A program made the translations under genes and the position numbers. Below, one piece after another: positions 21,839-35,584 of a stretch of DNA of 64,000 nt (the first letter of the stretch is position 1; every line of letters starts with the position of its first letter). The DNA comes from Rutpela maculata. Lineage: Eukaryota; Arthropoda; Insecta; Coleoptera; Cerambycidae. The DNA lies in assembly GCA_936432065.2 (NCBI GenBank), contig OW386289.2, positions 15,237,077 through 15,301,076 on the forward strand, written 5' to 3'. Below the pieces are notes generated by a model. That model saw only the letters and a list, made by a program, of their open reading frames with translations. It had not been told where the DNA came from and made no database searches.

Positions 21839-24267
21839 TTACTGACCTTCACAGATACAGATTTTTGATAGAAAGATAGCTCATTAATTAGAAAAATGTA
21901 CTTTTCAAATCAGTCGACGTTACCGTATTGCTGTATGCATGCATGCATAAAACGTACGTACATACCAGTCTGTTTAAAAGCTTTTAGTATTTACATTCAA
22001 TACGAAAAAAAAAACTAGATAAATTTCTTAAGGTGTTTTACAAACAAAACGTCGGTTGATTTGAAAGCATCCTTTTCCTGTAATTATTGACCTATTTCCA
22101 TTAAATAAACGTTACTAAAAAAGTTTTATTTAATTTATGTTAATCTCTTTTTTGTAATGTACTTAATGAATATTAATAGTATATTACGTAATGAATGATG
22201 TAAGAAGCATATTATGCATGAACGGAAAAGTTACGCACTATGCCGCGTAACGAGTGCGTAATTGCCTTACAACTCGAATTATGTACTATATTTTACCTAC
22301 GATCATATTTAGTTAGTTATTTAGTAAAATCTGGATTTAGTTTACTAGTCAACAAATATTATGTCAGTTTTGACAGTGTTTGAAAATTAAGTAGGCGCAT
22401 TTGCTTTTTTAAACCCCGCGTCAGCGATATAAGCTACTATAATTGCGTGTCCTGTGCATTTTGTTTACTGTGCGATTTGTTTACAGTGCGTTTTGTTTAC
22501 AACTTACATAAATGGCAGGTAGTGTGTTTTTGCTATTTACAGTAGTGATCGTAGGTAAAAGTATGTATGATTAAATGCTGTATATAAATAAAACAAGTGT
22601 ATTATTTTATAGGATTTTTATTTTATTATACATCTAAATTATAATATAATACATCAGTGTTTAATAATAATAAATTGCTTTTTAGAAAGAATGTGATTCA
22701 CAATACCTAAATAAATGATACGGCAACGCCGAACTTACTTTCTCGTGCAACTTAAACATTTTTGTACAACAGTGAATTTTTCGAGAAAAACAAATACTGG
22801 TATATCGTTAAGATCATAATATACCATTAACTTACAAAATTTGAGCAAAATCGTTTAAGAGCGATCGTAATTTGTCAAGTCGGATTTTTGGACAATTACA
22901 ATATTTCTTCACTTCTAGTATCACTTGATAGTAAAAATGAACTGAGGATATGAAGCCTAGATGAAGCTACTCTACTTAATTCTAATGGAACATTATACCA
23001 TTTAAATTTTAATTAATGAATACACTATTTAAAACCAAACTATAAAAAAAGAAAGATATTGCTAAATAAATAATACAAATAAAATAAGAATTCAAAACAC
23101 CATTATTAGTCCGGTGATATTATAGGAAAATGTTTCTGAAAGTTTTGGGATACCTAAGCCAAAAATTAGTCTACCCCCTACAGGATTTCCTCAGGAATCC
23201 GAAAAAAATAGTGCTGACCACTCAAAACGGCGGCTTTAATTGTTATTTAACTTTTTGTATACAAAATGAATTTTGAAACTTAGTTTTTTGCGAGGTTTTT
23301 TGCTTATATCTTCATTTCTAAAAATCGCAGAAAAACGTCGTCATGAGCTCCCCTAAAAGGTAGGTATACGATAAGAACGAATCTTTGATTGTTAATAATA
23401 TTTTATGGCTAAAAACTGAAAAAATTAAATTTTTTGATCCTCGAATTTTGAAGTACCGTAGAAACAAATATAAAATCTGTATGTTAACGATATTATGAGA
23501 AATAGTACCACGGTATATCCAATTTAATACTAATTTCGTGGGGAGGCTTAGTTAAACCAGGTCTGGAGGCAAATACTATTGATATTATTCGGTTGACCTG
23601 CGTTTAAGCCACAAAAATTATATGCCCAGGTTTGAAAACAGCCTCCTCTTTTCTTAAAGGCCTCACAGGATTTCCCAAATACTCCAAAATATTCGAAATC
23701 GATATTTCTATTTTGGGCATTTTGTCTGAAACTGTCAAAACAAATCTCAGAAAATTCACTTGTTAAAATTATATTGGGCATTTTTTCATACTTATCCGTT
23801 TTTTTAAATACTTTAAGAAGCTTATAAACACCACCAAACACAATTTTCACTATATTAAACTGTTTATTTAACGCCACAAATATCTATTTACGTATATGTC
23901 AAAACTTTGTTGTTCACAGTTATCTCCGACATTTTGAAATTGAGAGCGCCACCTATTGGTGGCTGATTTTCGCGAATTATGAGATGACAGCAGTGTTGCG
24001 AACTGTACGATAATTATCGTTTTTGTACTATAATTTCATCTGTTGTACGATATACGATAGTACATGTGCGATAATGCTTATTTGTACGATAATTTCAATT
24101 GAAAGAAGGAAATACAGTACAGACTACAGAATAACCAACATTTACCGTCCACGTACCACTATGAATTTCAACCTAGTTCAACAGTAGAGTTGGTAACATG
24201 TCATAAAAGTATCAAAATTTTCTATCCTTAGGTTTATTTACATATTATTATATGAAAAGGAGAGTAA
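21839..24267. other. AT-rich region, no gene supported
   Basis: Small structures only: TTACGCACT / AGTGCGTAA palindrome near 22232-22261, and ACGATA-rich runs near 24008-24090. A 109-codon frame on the minus strand at 23548-23877 has no recognised motif and no splice support. Confidence 0.4.
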
Positions 24268-24275
24268 TAGCCACG

Positions 24276-24572
24276 ATCAGTAAACTATACGGTTACCTCG
24301 ATTAGCAGCTTTTTGACGAGAGAGACGCGCGAAGCGGGGAATCGAAACAAACAGAGACAGATATATCTGATTTCCGCGCAAAATACAGAGACAGAGATGC
24401 CGGCAGTATCTATATCTGACGTAGGCTGTAGACCCTACCGGTATCTTTGTCTCTGTCTTTTGCACGGAAATCAGATATATCCGTCTCTTTTATTCGATTC
24501 CCCGCTCCGCGCGTCTCTCTCGTCCAAAAGCTGCTGATTGAGGTAACCGTATATTTTATCGACCGTGAGTAC
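24276..24572. mobile_element. Hairpin MITE with 8-bp TSD
   Basis: TAGCCACG flanks it at 24268-24275 and 24573-24580. Arms pair ACGGTTACCTCGATTAGCAG with its near complement at 24532-24552, and continue through GAGAGACGCGCG and GGAAATCAGATATATC. The loop is about 40 bp near 24410. The 8-bp duplication suggests hAT-type mobilisation; this is inference. Confidence 0.75.
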
Positions 24573-24591
24573 TAGCCACGAAAAATAGAGA

Positions 24592-24737
24592 CCAGGGTGT
24601 TTATTCTCAGCCAAGAGAATGATCGTTCCTATGAGAAAGGAAAGACAAGGAAATAGGAAACACAGAGAGATGAAAGGAGACAAAATACTATTTTCTCATA
24701 GGAGCGAAATATCCCTTGGCTGAGAATAAGCGCCCAG
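24592..24737. repeat. Second hairpin, adjacent
   Basis: TGTTTATTCTCAGCCAAGAG pairs with CTTGGCTGAGAATAAGCGCC, and CCTATGAGAAAG with TTTTCTCATAGGAG. About 145 bp, non-coding, next to the previous hairpin. Confidence 0.7.
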
Positions 24738-24779
24738 GAGCTATAGCATGGCGTGTTTTCACACTACGTCTATAAAATT

Positions 24780-24985
24780 GGCAGAAAGAAAACAAAGGCT
24801 GTTTTCACACCGAACATTAGGCGGGAAAATATGTGGTAAAATTAGGGAGAGGGGTGCTGTGCCGCTGTTTCGGTGCAGGAAGAAAAAAAGCAGACGCGGT
24901 TCTTACACTGAACATTAATGACGGGAAAATAGGCGGCAAAATATACACAGGGTAAGCTGTGCCGCTGCTCAGTGTGTTATTAGCG
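24780..24985 (+). repeat. Diverged ~110-bp duplication
   Basis: Two units share TTCACACCGAACATTA / TTACACTGAACATTA, CGGGAAAATA and GCTGTGCCGCTG. Non-coding. Confidence 0.5.
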
Positions 24986-25261
24986 CCATCTGAGGAACGT
25001 TTCGTGTTATCATATTTTGCAGAACAGTTTTCCTCATAATTTAATTCAACAACACTGGATGACAGTTATTGCCTTGACGAAGTTTAGTTTTGTAAGTTTT
25101 GTGCTTGTGATGTACTTTTTTGATTACCTACAGTTTTGCAGTACTTTTTGAAGTGCTGGTTGTGCTTTAATATTTTGTCATATTAACTTTTTAAGTGGCA
25201 AAAGTGGTGAGTCCCTTTTAGTATCAAATAATTACTGTATACAACGTGTGCCAAAAAAGTG

Positions 25262-26046
25262 CTCAGTCAAAAGTGATGAGAGGACACGACATTTTATCGA
25301 CAAAAACCTTAAATGTCAGGGCCGGAATAATTTAGTTTTTTTTTAGTGGGCCCTCGAAGCTTTTCCTGTAGAAAATCTTGGTAATCCAAAACTGGATCAT
25401 TAGTTCTTTAATGATTCTATCAAGTTGCATAAAGAAAATGTTTTGCAAAGCCATACAAAGAATGTATCCGTAATGTTATGCAATGTTAAATGGAAGTAAC
25501 ATGTTTAATATTCTCTTGCAATATGATATTTATATTACAACAACGTAACTGAGAAATGTTACATTTCGAAATATTAAACAAATATTTAAGTAATATTGGT
25601 TACATTAAATAATATTTAATAGTATGACAAATTTCTTTCTGGCAACGTTGAAGTTATATTAAAGTAATAATATCTTGTTTAGTGGGATAATTAATGCCTT
25701 TTTGATTTAAAATTATAATGGTATCATCATTAAATTATTTTGATCACAAAAAAAATTAAAATTTTGCAAAATAAATGAAAATACAATTGACAATGTTATA
25801 ACTGTAAATCAAAAAGGCAATAAATTAGCTTTGCAAAACTTTTTTTTTTGTAGAACTTCAAGAATAATTTAAGAACTATGACCCAATTTTAAATGAACGA
25901 GATTTTCTATAGGAAAATAATTCAAAGACCCACCAGGAAAAGCTTAACCGCTCCAACCCTGACAATATAGGTTTTTGTCATTGAAATGTTATAACTGTAA
26001 ATGAAATGTCGTGCCATTTCCACCATTTTCATTTGAACTCGTTTTT
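25262..26046. mobile_element. Inverted-repeat element
   Basis: The left segment has ACGACATTT, GACAAAAACC, TGTCAGGG and AAGCTTTTCCTG. The right segment has their complements in reverse order at 25930-26012. Arms of about 200 bp are moderately diverged. Interior AT-rich, no ORF. Confidence 0.6.
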
Positions 26047-26345
26047 GGGGCACATTGTGAATATTCCAGAATATACTTATACAGTGTATAATAGAAACAA
26101 GATTATTCTTATAATATTAATAAAACATTCCTAGAATTTACAGAATATATTAATCAATGATTATTCATGGTACACTACGTAGAGATTCCAGAATATTCTC
26201 AGAATATTCTACTGAATTACTCCCAGAATATTTGTAGGAGTCCCATTCGCGCATTCCTATTCCTAGATATTCTATATTCGTTTCGGAATATTCCTGGAAG
26301 GATCCATAATTGAAAAAAATATTCCAGAATATTCTATGAATATTT
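26047..26345. repeat. Dense AGAATATTC-type short repeats
   Basis: Many copies of CCAGAATATTC, TCAGAATATTCT and GGAATATTCC, each nearly palindromic. This gives local hairpin potential without coding content. Confidence 0.55.
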
Positions 26346-26384
26346 TTGTGCTATCTGGGGAGCTACAGCCTGTGAAAATAGTTT

Positions 26385-26770
26385 TTCAAAATATTTCAGA
26401 AAGTATTAGTCGGATATAAAACATGTAGTTGCAAACTTATAGAGAATTAAGTTCTCTACAATTCCTATTTAAAACTTTGTTGTAAAAGTTACAAAAAATA
26501 TGTTTTTTTCAAAAGATCTCTATTGATCGGATATAAAAATATGTAATTGCAAACTTGTAGAGAACTATATTGTAGAGAATTTAGTGCTCTACAGAATTGA
26601 TAATATAATATTTCAGTGTACGATGGATAGTTTGGGAGATATTTTCAAAAAACTATTTTTTCAAAACTATTTACGGTCTGTAGGCTGTAAAATATTAGTT
26701 CTACAAAATGGCGTTTACCACATAAACTGTGGAGAATTTAATACTCTACATGATTGCTATTTGAGATTTT
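26385..26770 (+). repeat. Diverged ~125-bp tandem units
   Basis: The phrases TCGGATATAAAA(C)ATGTA, GTTGCAAACTT(A/G)TAGAGAA and TTCTCTACA recur about every 120-125 bp. The 62-codon frame inside is not considered a gene. Confidence 0.5.
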
Positions 26771-27477
26771 AATGAACCATGAACAGTTTACGAAATAATT
26801 CAAAAAAATACTTTTTACAAACTTTGACGTAGCTCTCAAACGGTTAAAAAAAAGTTTTAAAAATTCTAAAAATAATTATTTAAAAACTGCAAATTACTTG
26901 GCAGCTTGGGTTTAATTTCAAACAAAATTATCATAGTACAGTCTTCTGAATAAAAAAAAACCATTAAAATGATATTTTCGGACTTGGACATTATTTTAAT
27001 CATAATTTCAATATTTTTTTATTTTGATTAAATTTTGACTTACGGTTTTTGGACAATTCCGAACAAGTTTCATTAACAAAATTTTCCGATAATATGATTT
27101 TTTGTTTTTTTACGCGTACTTTGGTACCGCAGGTGGCTTTGCATTTGTAGGAGGCAAATGTTTTTCTAGTCATAATTAGATCCTAATTTGTTCTATACTT
27201 GAGTAAAATTTGATTCAAATCGCACAAAAAGAAAGAATTTAGAGAGGGTTCAGCTTTTAAATGGGTCAATCTGTATGTTATATCTTGTTGTTTGTTTTTC
27301 TGACTTGTGTAAATACTTTGTATTATGGCAGCAATAAGTTATTATTACTATGGTAGTGACGAATGAATGTGCGATGCATGCGTCACAGGGAAGAATACAC
27401 AGCAATCGAGGAAAGCAGCCAAGCTAAAGCGAACCGAAAAATGCCAAACCAGGTTAAAAGATTTAAGAGGCACTTAC

Positions 27478-27619
27478 CAGTGGCCGCAGCTGCCTCAGCT
27501 CCTTCTTCGTTGACCTCAATAAATGCCTTTTGGACAACTTTACTGACATAGAGAGGCTCCGAACTATCCATCATGTTTGAGAAATCAGCACTTGGGCTGA
27601 AGATGTTACCAAGACCGAG
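27478..27619 (-). CDS. Serpin hinge exon
   Basis: This is the later serpin exon in the window. On the minus strand it follows acceptor TTTTTTGTTCCAG and ends at donor GTAAGTGCC; 142 nt, leaving phase 1. It encodes LGLGNIFSPSADFSNM, the segment after helix F and before strand 5A, then VSKVVQKAFIEVNEEGAEAA(AAT). EVNEEGAEAAAAT is the proximal hinge of the reactive-centre loop; small residues at the end are the hallmark of inhibitory serpins, which insert this strand after cleavage. It joins in frame to the body exon (DSLAA + LGLGNIF). The exon stops right at the hinge, so the cleavage site must be encoded by one or more further exons. In Manduca serpin-1 and Drosophila Spn42Da this boundary feeds mutually exclusive C-terminal exons. 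No downstream exon was recognised. Confidence 0.93.
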
Positions 27620-27661
27620 CTGGAACAAAAAATCACATTGAATATTCATACTGTAATTAAA

Positions 27662-28012
27662 AAAAAACCGTTGCCTAAGGAATCACTACTTCCACATCCA
27701 GATTTCCTATACTAATTCTCTTAAAATGAAAAAAATGTCGATACTATATTTGCACTCCACTATGTGAAAATACTTGTTCATAGAACTTCAAAATGTAATA
27801 TTTGAAATTGTTTACCCCAAAAACTCATAAAACGATATGCCACGTCGGTAGTGCAGGTCGTTGATGCCAAAAAAATTTGGTTCTTGTACACACGCTACAT
27901 AAAATCACAATTTTATTATTTGTCCCCTTTAAAAATGGAGTGGTAATGCGGGTGGCTGAAGCCAAAATAATTTTTAAAACTTGGCTTCTCATACACTGAA
28001 AAAAATATCGTT
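27662..28012 (+). mobile_element. MITE family 1 copy B, truncated
   Basis: It starts AAAAACCGTTGCCTAAGGAA and runs through the family body to about CTTGGCTTCTCATACAC, where it stops without the right end. It lies 43 bp upstream (in gene orientation) of the hinge-exon acceptor. Confidence 0.7.
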
Positions 28013-28069
28013 CCTGATACTAATGAATCCCGATTTTTGACAAAAGTTTATTAAACACGTAAATCTATT

Positions 28070-29190
28070 ACTACGGGAGCCCCCCCTAAGTGTCCGTGCA
28101 CCCCCGATCCTTTAGGACAATGTTTTTCATAAAGATTAAAGCCTAAGGAACAATTTAAGACATGTCCTAAAAACAAATTGGCTACGCTTTCAAAATGGCG
28201 TCCATTAAAAAAAATTTGCAAATATGGTTTTTATCATTTAACACAAAAACTAAAAAAGATGGAGAAAAACTTTCTATACAAAAAATAAAGTGCATACAAT
28301 TTTCTACAATTTTGTTCCTATATAATATTTGCATTGGAGTTACCATTTTCCAGATAAATGATTAATCTTTTAAAATAAAATATAAAATTCAATATAAAAC
28401 GTAACACTACGGAAGCCCACCCTAACTGTCCGTGCACCTCCCGATCCTTGGGGACAATGTTTTTCATAAAGATTAAAGCCTAAGGAACAATTTAAGACAT
28501 GTCCTAAAAAAAAAAAGCTGGCTGTACTTTCAAAATGGCGTCCGTTTAAAAAAAATGCAAATATTGTTTTTGCCATTTAACACAAAAACTAAAAAAGATG
28601 GAGAAAAACTTTCTGCACAAAAAATAAAGTGCACAAAATTTTCTACAATTTTGTTCCTATACAATATTTGGATAGGAGTTGCCGATTTCCGGATACCACT
28701 GTTACCGTTTTCGAGATAAATGTCTGCAAATTATAATATTATTATTATTATAAATTTTTTCAGTTTATTTTATTTAATTTTTATGTTAATAATATAAAGT
28801 CATATTATACGCCTTACAATAATTGTCACAGTTATTTCCTCTAAGTGATTTACCGATATATGAATTTCCATGTTTTCTTAATTTTGGACTCATTTATTTC
28901 CTATCAAAATATTGTATAAGTACAAAATTGTAGAAAATTTTATGCACGTTGTTTTTTGTGCAGAAAGTTTTTGTCCATCTTTTTTAATTTTTGTGTTAAA
29001 TGACAAAAACAACATTGGCAACAGTTTTTTTTTAACATATGGCCGCCATTTTGAAAGTACAGCCAGTTTTCTTTTTTTGGAATGTCTTAAATTGTTCCTT
29101 AGGCTTCAATCTTTATGAAAAATATTGTCCCAAGGATCGGGCGGGAGGTGCACGTACAGCTAGGGAGGGTTCCCCGACTATATTTATTAA
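28070..29190. mobile_element. MITE family 2, mirror of 10.2-11.2 kb copy
   Basis: Opens TACTACGGGAGCCCCCCCTA and closes TAGGGAGGGTTCCCCGACTA. A second forward arm starts at about 28408. So two forward arms precede one inverted arm, the reverse order of the other locus. Non-coding. Confidence 0.7.
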
Positions 29191-29221
29191 CACAATGTTC
29201 AGTTTATAATTTACATTTTGA

Positions 29222-29891
29222 AAAAAAAAACCGCTGCCTAAGGAATCACTACTTCCACATCAAGACTTCCTATCTAAGTCTCTTACAACGAAAATACTAT
29301 ATTTGTACTCCACTAAGTGGAAATTATTGTTTATGGAACTTTAATAGTATAATATTTGAAATCGTGTACCCCAAAAACCCATAAAATGATATGCCCCATC
29401 AGTAGTAGTATCTTGATGACTGGTTCCTGTATACACACTAAATCACAATATTTTTTTCACCCCCTTCAATAATGGGGTGGGGGTTGTAATAGAGGTCGCT
29501 ATTGCCAAAAATGTTTTTGAGACCTTAGCTCCTCTTATAACTAAATACCAATTTCATGCACTCCTAATTGCTGGATTTACCTATTTGCCTATTTACCCCA
29601 ATTTACCTTCAACTCTGCAACGGAATAAGATAGATATATAATCTAGTTCCAGATCTCGTTAAAATACATACGTGTGCCATATTTTTAAGCCAATATCTTA
29701 AACGGTTCCAGAGTAATCGTGAGCACCAAAAAGACACAAGACTAACAGACAGACCGACGCGATAAACAAATTTATTTTATTCAAACTTAAAATATTGAGG
29801 TTTCATGACATTCTAAGCCTATTCGTACAATGAAAGTTTTCAAAAATTTTTCTTGCGTTAGTATACTTCAACTGGATGTAGAAGTAATACG
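29222..29891 (+). mobile_element. MITE family 1 copy C
   Basis: Complete-looking: AAGGAATCACTACTTCCACA near 29239, body, then CAACTGGATGTAGAAGTAAT at the right end. The internal (CAGA)/(GACC) run is short here, unlike copy D. Confidence 0.75.
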
Positions 29892-29949
29892 CAGAAAATA
29901 GCATTACAAACATATAAAAATCATTCTGTGCTGTGGACTACACGATAGA

Positions 29950-30375
29950 AGTAGAGCCTCTACTTCAAGCATTTCCTCAATAAAACCTACTACGCATCCA
30001 TACTACCCGAGGTAACCCACTGTTTATCCAATTTACTAGAGGAAAGCCACTACACATTCATACTTCTTGAAGAAACCCACTGCGCATCCATACCATTTGA
30101 GGTAACCTACTGCGCATCAATGGTATTCAAGGAAAGCCACTGCGCATCCATAATACTCGGGGAAACCTACTGCGCATTCATACTACTTGAAGTAACCTAC
30201 TGCGCATCTATAGTACTCTAGAAAAGCCTCTGCGCATCCTAAATACTCGAAGAAACCTACTGCGCATCCATCCTACTAGAGGTAACCTACTGCGCATCGA
30301 TGGTACACGAGGAAAGCTACTGCGCATCCATAATACTCGGGGAAACCTACTGCGCACCCATATTACTCGAAGTAA
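29950..30375 (+). repeat. 30-bp minisatellite, CTACTGCGCATCCAT core
   Basis: About 14 diverged units repeat every 30 bp with core AACCTACTGCGCATCCATA and a variable ACTCGAGGA-type half. It sits between MITE copies C and D in the serpin intron. No ORF is maintained. Confidence 0.8.
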
Positions 30376-31176
30376 CTTTTTAACATGATATTTGAAATCG
30401 CCTACACCAAAAACCTATAAAACGATATGTCACATCGATAGTGGGGGTTGGGGTGGTGGTAGAGGGTTGGGGGTGGGGGTGGATTAAGAAAAAAAAATTT
30501 GAGGCCATAGGTTCTTGTATACACGCTAGATTACAATTTTATTTTTTTTCACCCCCTTTAATAATGGGGTGGGGGGTAGTAATGGGGGTGGCTAATGTCA
30601 AAATTTTTTTTGAAACCTTAGCTTCTCTTATATATACTAAATACCAATTTTATGGACTCTTACCTGCTTGATTTACCTATTTGCCCCAAATTTACCCCAA
30701 ATTCACCCCAAATTTACCCCAATTTACCACCAACCCTTCGACGGAACCAGATGAAAATACAATCTAGTTCTAGATCTCGTTAGAGTACATATATGTACCA
30801 AATTTCAAGTCAATATCTCAAACGATTCCTGAGTAAACGTGCGCACAAAAAAAAGTTACAGACAGACAGACAGGCGGGCAGGCGGGCAGGCGGGCAGGCG
30901 GGCAGGCGGGCAGGCGGGCAGGCGGGCAGGCGGGTAGGCGGGCAGGCGGGCAGGCGGGCAGGCGGGCAGGCGGGCAGGCAGGCAGGCAGGCAGGCAGGCG
31001 GGCGGCCGGCCGACCGACCGACCGACCGACCGACCGACCGACAGACAGACAGAAATTTTTTTTTCGCTCAAACTTTAAATCTCGACATTTCATGACATTC
31101 TAAGCCTATTTGAACAATAAAAATTTTTAAAAATTTTTTTGTCGTTACTATACTTTCACTGGATGTGGAAGTAATT
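30376..31176 (+). mobile_element. MITE family 1 copy D with expanded microsatellite
   Basis: The body starts at TTTGAAATCGCCTAC without the usual left end, which is replaced by the minisatellite. The right end is TTCACTGGATGTGGAAGTAA. At 30860-31052 the short GACA run found in other copies has grown to ~190 bp of GGCG/GGCA/CCGA tetranucleotides. Ala/Gly/Arg-rich and Pro/Ala/Cys-rich frames on the two strands are artefacts of this. Confidence 0.8.
30860..31052. repeat. Tetranucleotide tract (CAGG/CGGG then CGAC)
   Basis: Alternating GGCA and GGCG units, then GGCA only, then CGAC units. The GC content is far above its surroundings. It lies within MITE copy D. Confidence 0.9.
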
Positions 31177-31849
31177 ATCCCCCGATGAGTTGATGCACTT
31201 AAACAATAAGCTATTGAAATTTCGAAATCGTTTTCTATTTTCAGCAGTTTAAATAGGTATTTTGCGCTCAAATTCGGCAGGAAGGTTCAGTTCAACAAAG
31301 GATATGGTTTCATCAGCTTTCTTTAATATTGATGTATTGTAACATTATATTTCTTAAATTATTATTACACCGAATTCAAATTAAAATAAAAAAAAAATGC
31401 TGCAGGCAGAGAATTCCTTATCCTCCTATCTTGATGCTTAATTTCACTCCATTATGAAGAAAAAAAAACAAATTTTTTTATTCGTTCATTTTACTTCCAC
31501 ATCCAGTGGAAGTATGGTAACGACAAAACAATTTTTAAAAATTTTTATTGTTCAATAGAATATCATGAAACGTCGAGATTTTAAGTTTGAATGAAAAAAA
31601 AAATTTCTGTCTCTCTGTCTGTCTGTCGGTCTGTCTGTCTGTAACTTTTTTTGTGCGCACGTTTACTCAGGAACCGTTTGAGATATTGACTTGAAATTTG
31701 GTACACATATGTACTTTAACGAGATCTAGAACTAGATTATATTTTCATCTTGTTCCGTCGAAGGGTTGGGGGTAAATTGGGGTAAATTTGGGGTAAATAG
31801 GTAAATCAAGCAGGTAATAGTCCATAAAATTGGTATTTAGTATATACAG

Positions 31850-34196
<2,347 letters not shown>

Positions 34197-34681
34197 ATAA
34201 GAGAAGCTAAGGTCTCAAAAAAAAATTAACATTAGCCACCCCCATTACCACCCCCACCCCATTATTAAAGGTGATGAAAAAAAATTGTGATTTAGTGTGT
34301 GTACAAGAACCAGAAACCTCAAAATATTTTTTACTTCATCCACCCCCCACTACCACCCCCTATCGATGTGGGGTATCGTTTTATGGGTTTTTGGGGTAGA
34401 GGATTTCACATATTATATTATTAAAGTTTCATAAATAATTATTTCCACATACAAAATTTTTTCGTTGTGAGTGACTTGTATAGAAAATCTGAATGTGGAA
34501 GTAGTGATTCCTTGGGCAGCGGTTTTTTATATCTTCATTTCCTTTGCTTGTTTTTACAGATTAACGAACAAAAATTGAAGCAATTTTTTGTGGAAATCAG
34601 AGGTTTGCCTATTGTGTAAAGCAACTTGCGGGGTGTGCACTTTTGATTTTACCAAAAGTTTCATTTTTTTGCATATCTTAC

Positions 34682-35584
34682 CGCGGCCAAGGAATCCTGA
34701 AGATCGATCGTCTGCTCGATCTTAAACTTGGGAAGGGACACTTGCACGTCTGGGCAATACATATTTTCTGTAACCTTCGTGAGATCAGTTCCGGCAAGTT
34801 TCTGCTCCAGCTCAGCTATCCCGTTCCTATTATTGGGCAAAATGATAATCAAACTTATGTTCATATTGGCATACGGCAGCTCTAGAACCTTCGCATCCAG
34901 GTTCTCATCATCCTTAAAGTAAAACTCACTCATTATATGCATCATTTGGACATCCATGGTGTAGTTTTCATTCAAGTAGAACTTTTCAGTTGTTGTCCTT
35001 CGTGCGTTGAAAGGCTCAGCCCATTTGCCCTTAAAGTAAATGGCGTTTACCAGCACCAAACGGGTCTCATCGTTTAAATCGCTGGCATCGATGACATCTT
35101 TAATTCTCTTGTTAGTCTTACCCTCGACCCAACTGTTAATGGAATTTGCTGCGGATGCCCCTTGCTCAAAATCCAACGACTGCACTTCAGAGAAATATTG
35201 CTTCTTAGCCACGGTCTGAAATTCTTTTTGCAACTTATAACTATCTTTCACAAATACTTTATTCGCTATTAGTAGAGTTACATCTTTAACGGAGTTGAGA
35301 TATTTCATGACTTCTTCATAACCTTTTGCAGCTATCCTCAAGTCGGGGACGTTCAATACTTTGGTGAACGCTTCTTTAGTTAGGCCCCCGGAACCCTGGG
35401 ATGCAAGCGAAAGGATGGCATGAATACTAATGGGTGAGAAGAAGACATTGCCTGGTGTTTTCGCTAGATACGTGTACAATTGTTTAGAGAATTCCCGATT
35501 TCCTCGAAGCACTGCTTTCAGTGTTTCCTGTTTCTCAGCCATGGTTAAGTGCAATGATATGAACACCGTCAAGACAGAAATAAA
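34682..35584 (-). CDS. Serpin body exon
   Basis: Encodes most of a serine protease inhibitor of the serpin fold. On the minus strand an acceptor (TTTCTGTTGCAG) precedes it, and it ends at donor GTAAGATATGC after DSLAA. After a hydrophobic stretch (FISVLTVFISLHLTMA) comes EKQETLKAVLRGNREFSKQL. NVFFSPISIHAILSLASQG is helix B. Next come LVLVNAIYFKGKWAEPFN, the conserved strand 3A region, and ALELPYANMNISLIIILPNN-like strand 2B/3B (VLELPYANMNISLII). The hydrophobic stretch is in frame with an upstream exon not found, which would complete a signal peptide. Alternatively translation starts at the ATG of MAEKQ (context ACCATGG), giving an intracellular form; such dual starts are known in insect serpins. 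The frame open upstream of the acceptor is intronic. The target protease cannot be predicted without the reactive-centre exon. Confidence 0.95.

Noticed and set aside
23548..23877. 109-codon minus-strand frame
   Set aside because: No motif, splice site or repeat support; about the length expected by chance in a window of this size.
29950..30375. CRISPR array
   Set aside because: The units are contiguous diverged 30-bp minisatellite repeats without separate spacers, in eukaryotic DNA.
30793..31095. Ala/Gly/Arg- and Pro/Ala/Cys-rich frames
   Set aside because: Both come from the GGCA/GGCG tetranucleotide tract inside a MITE.
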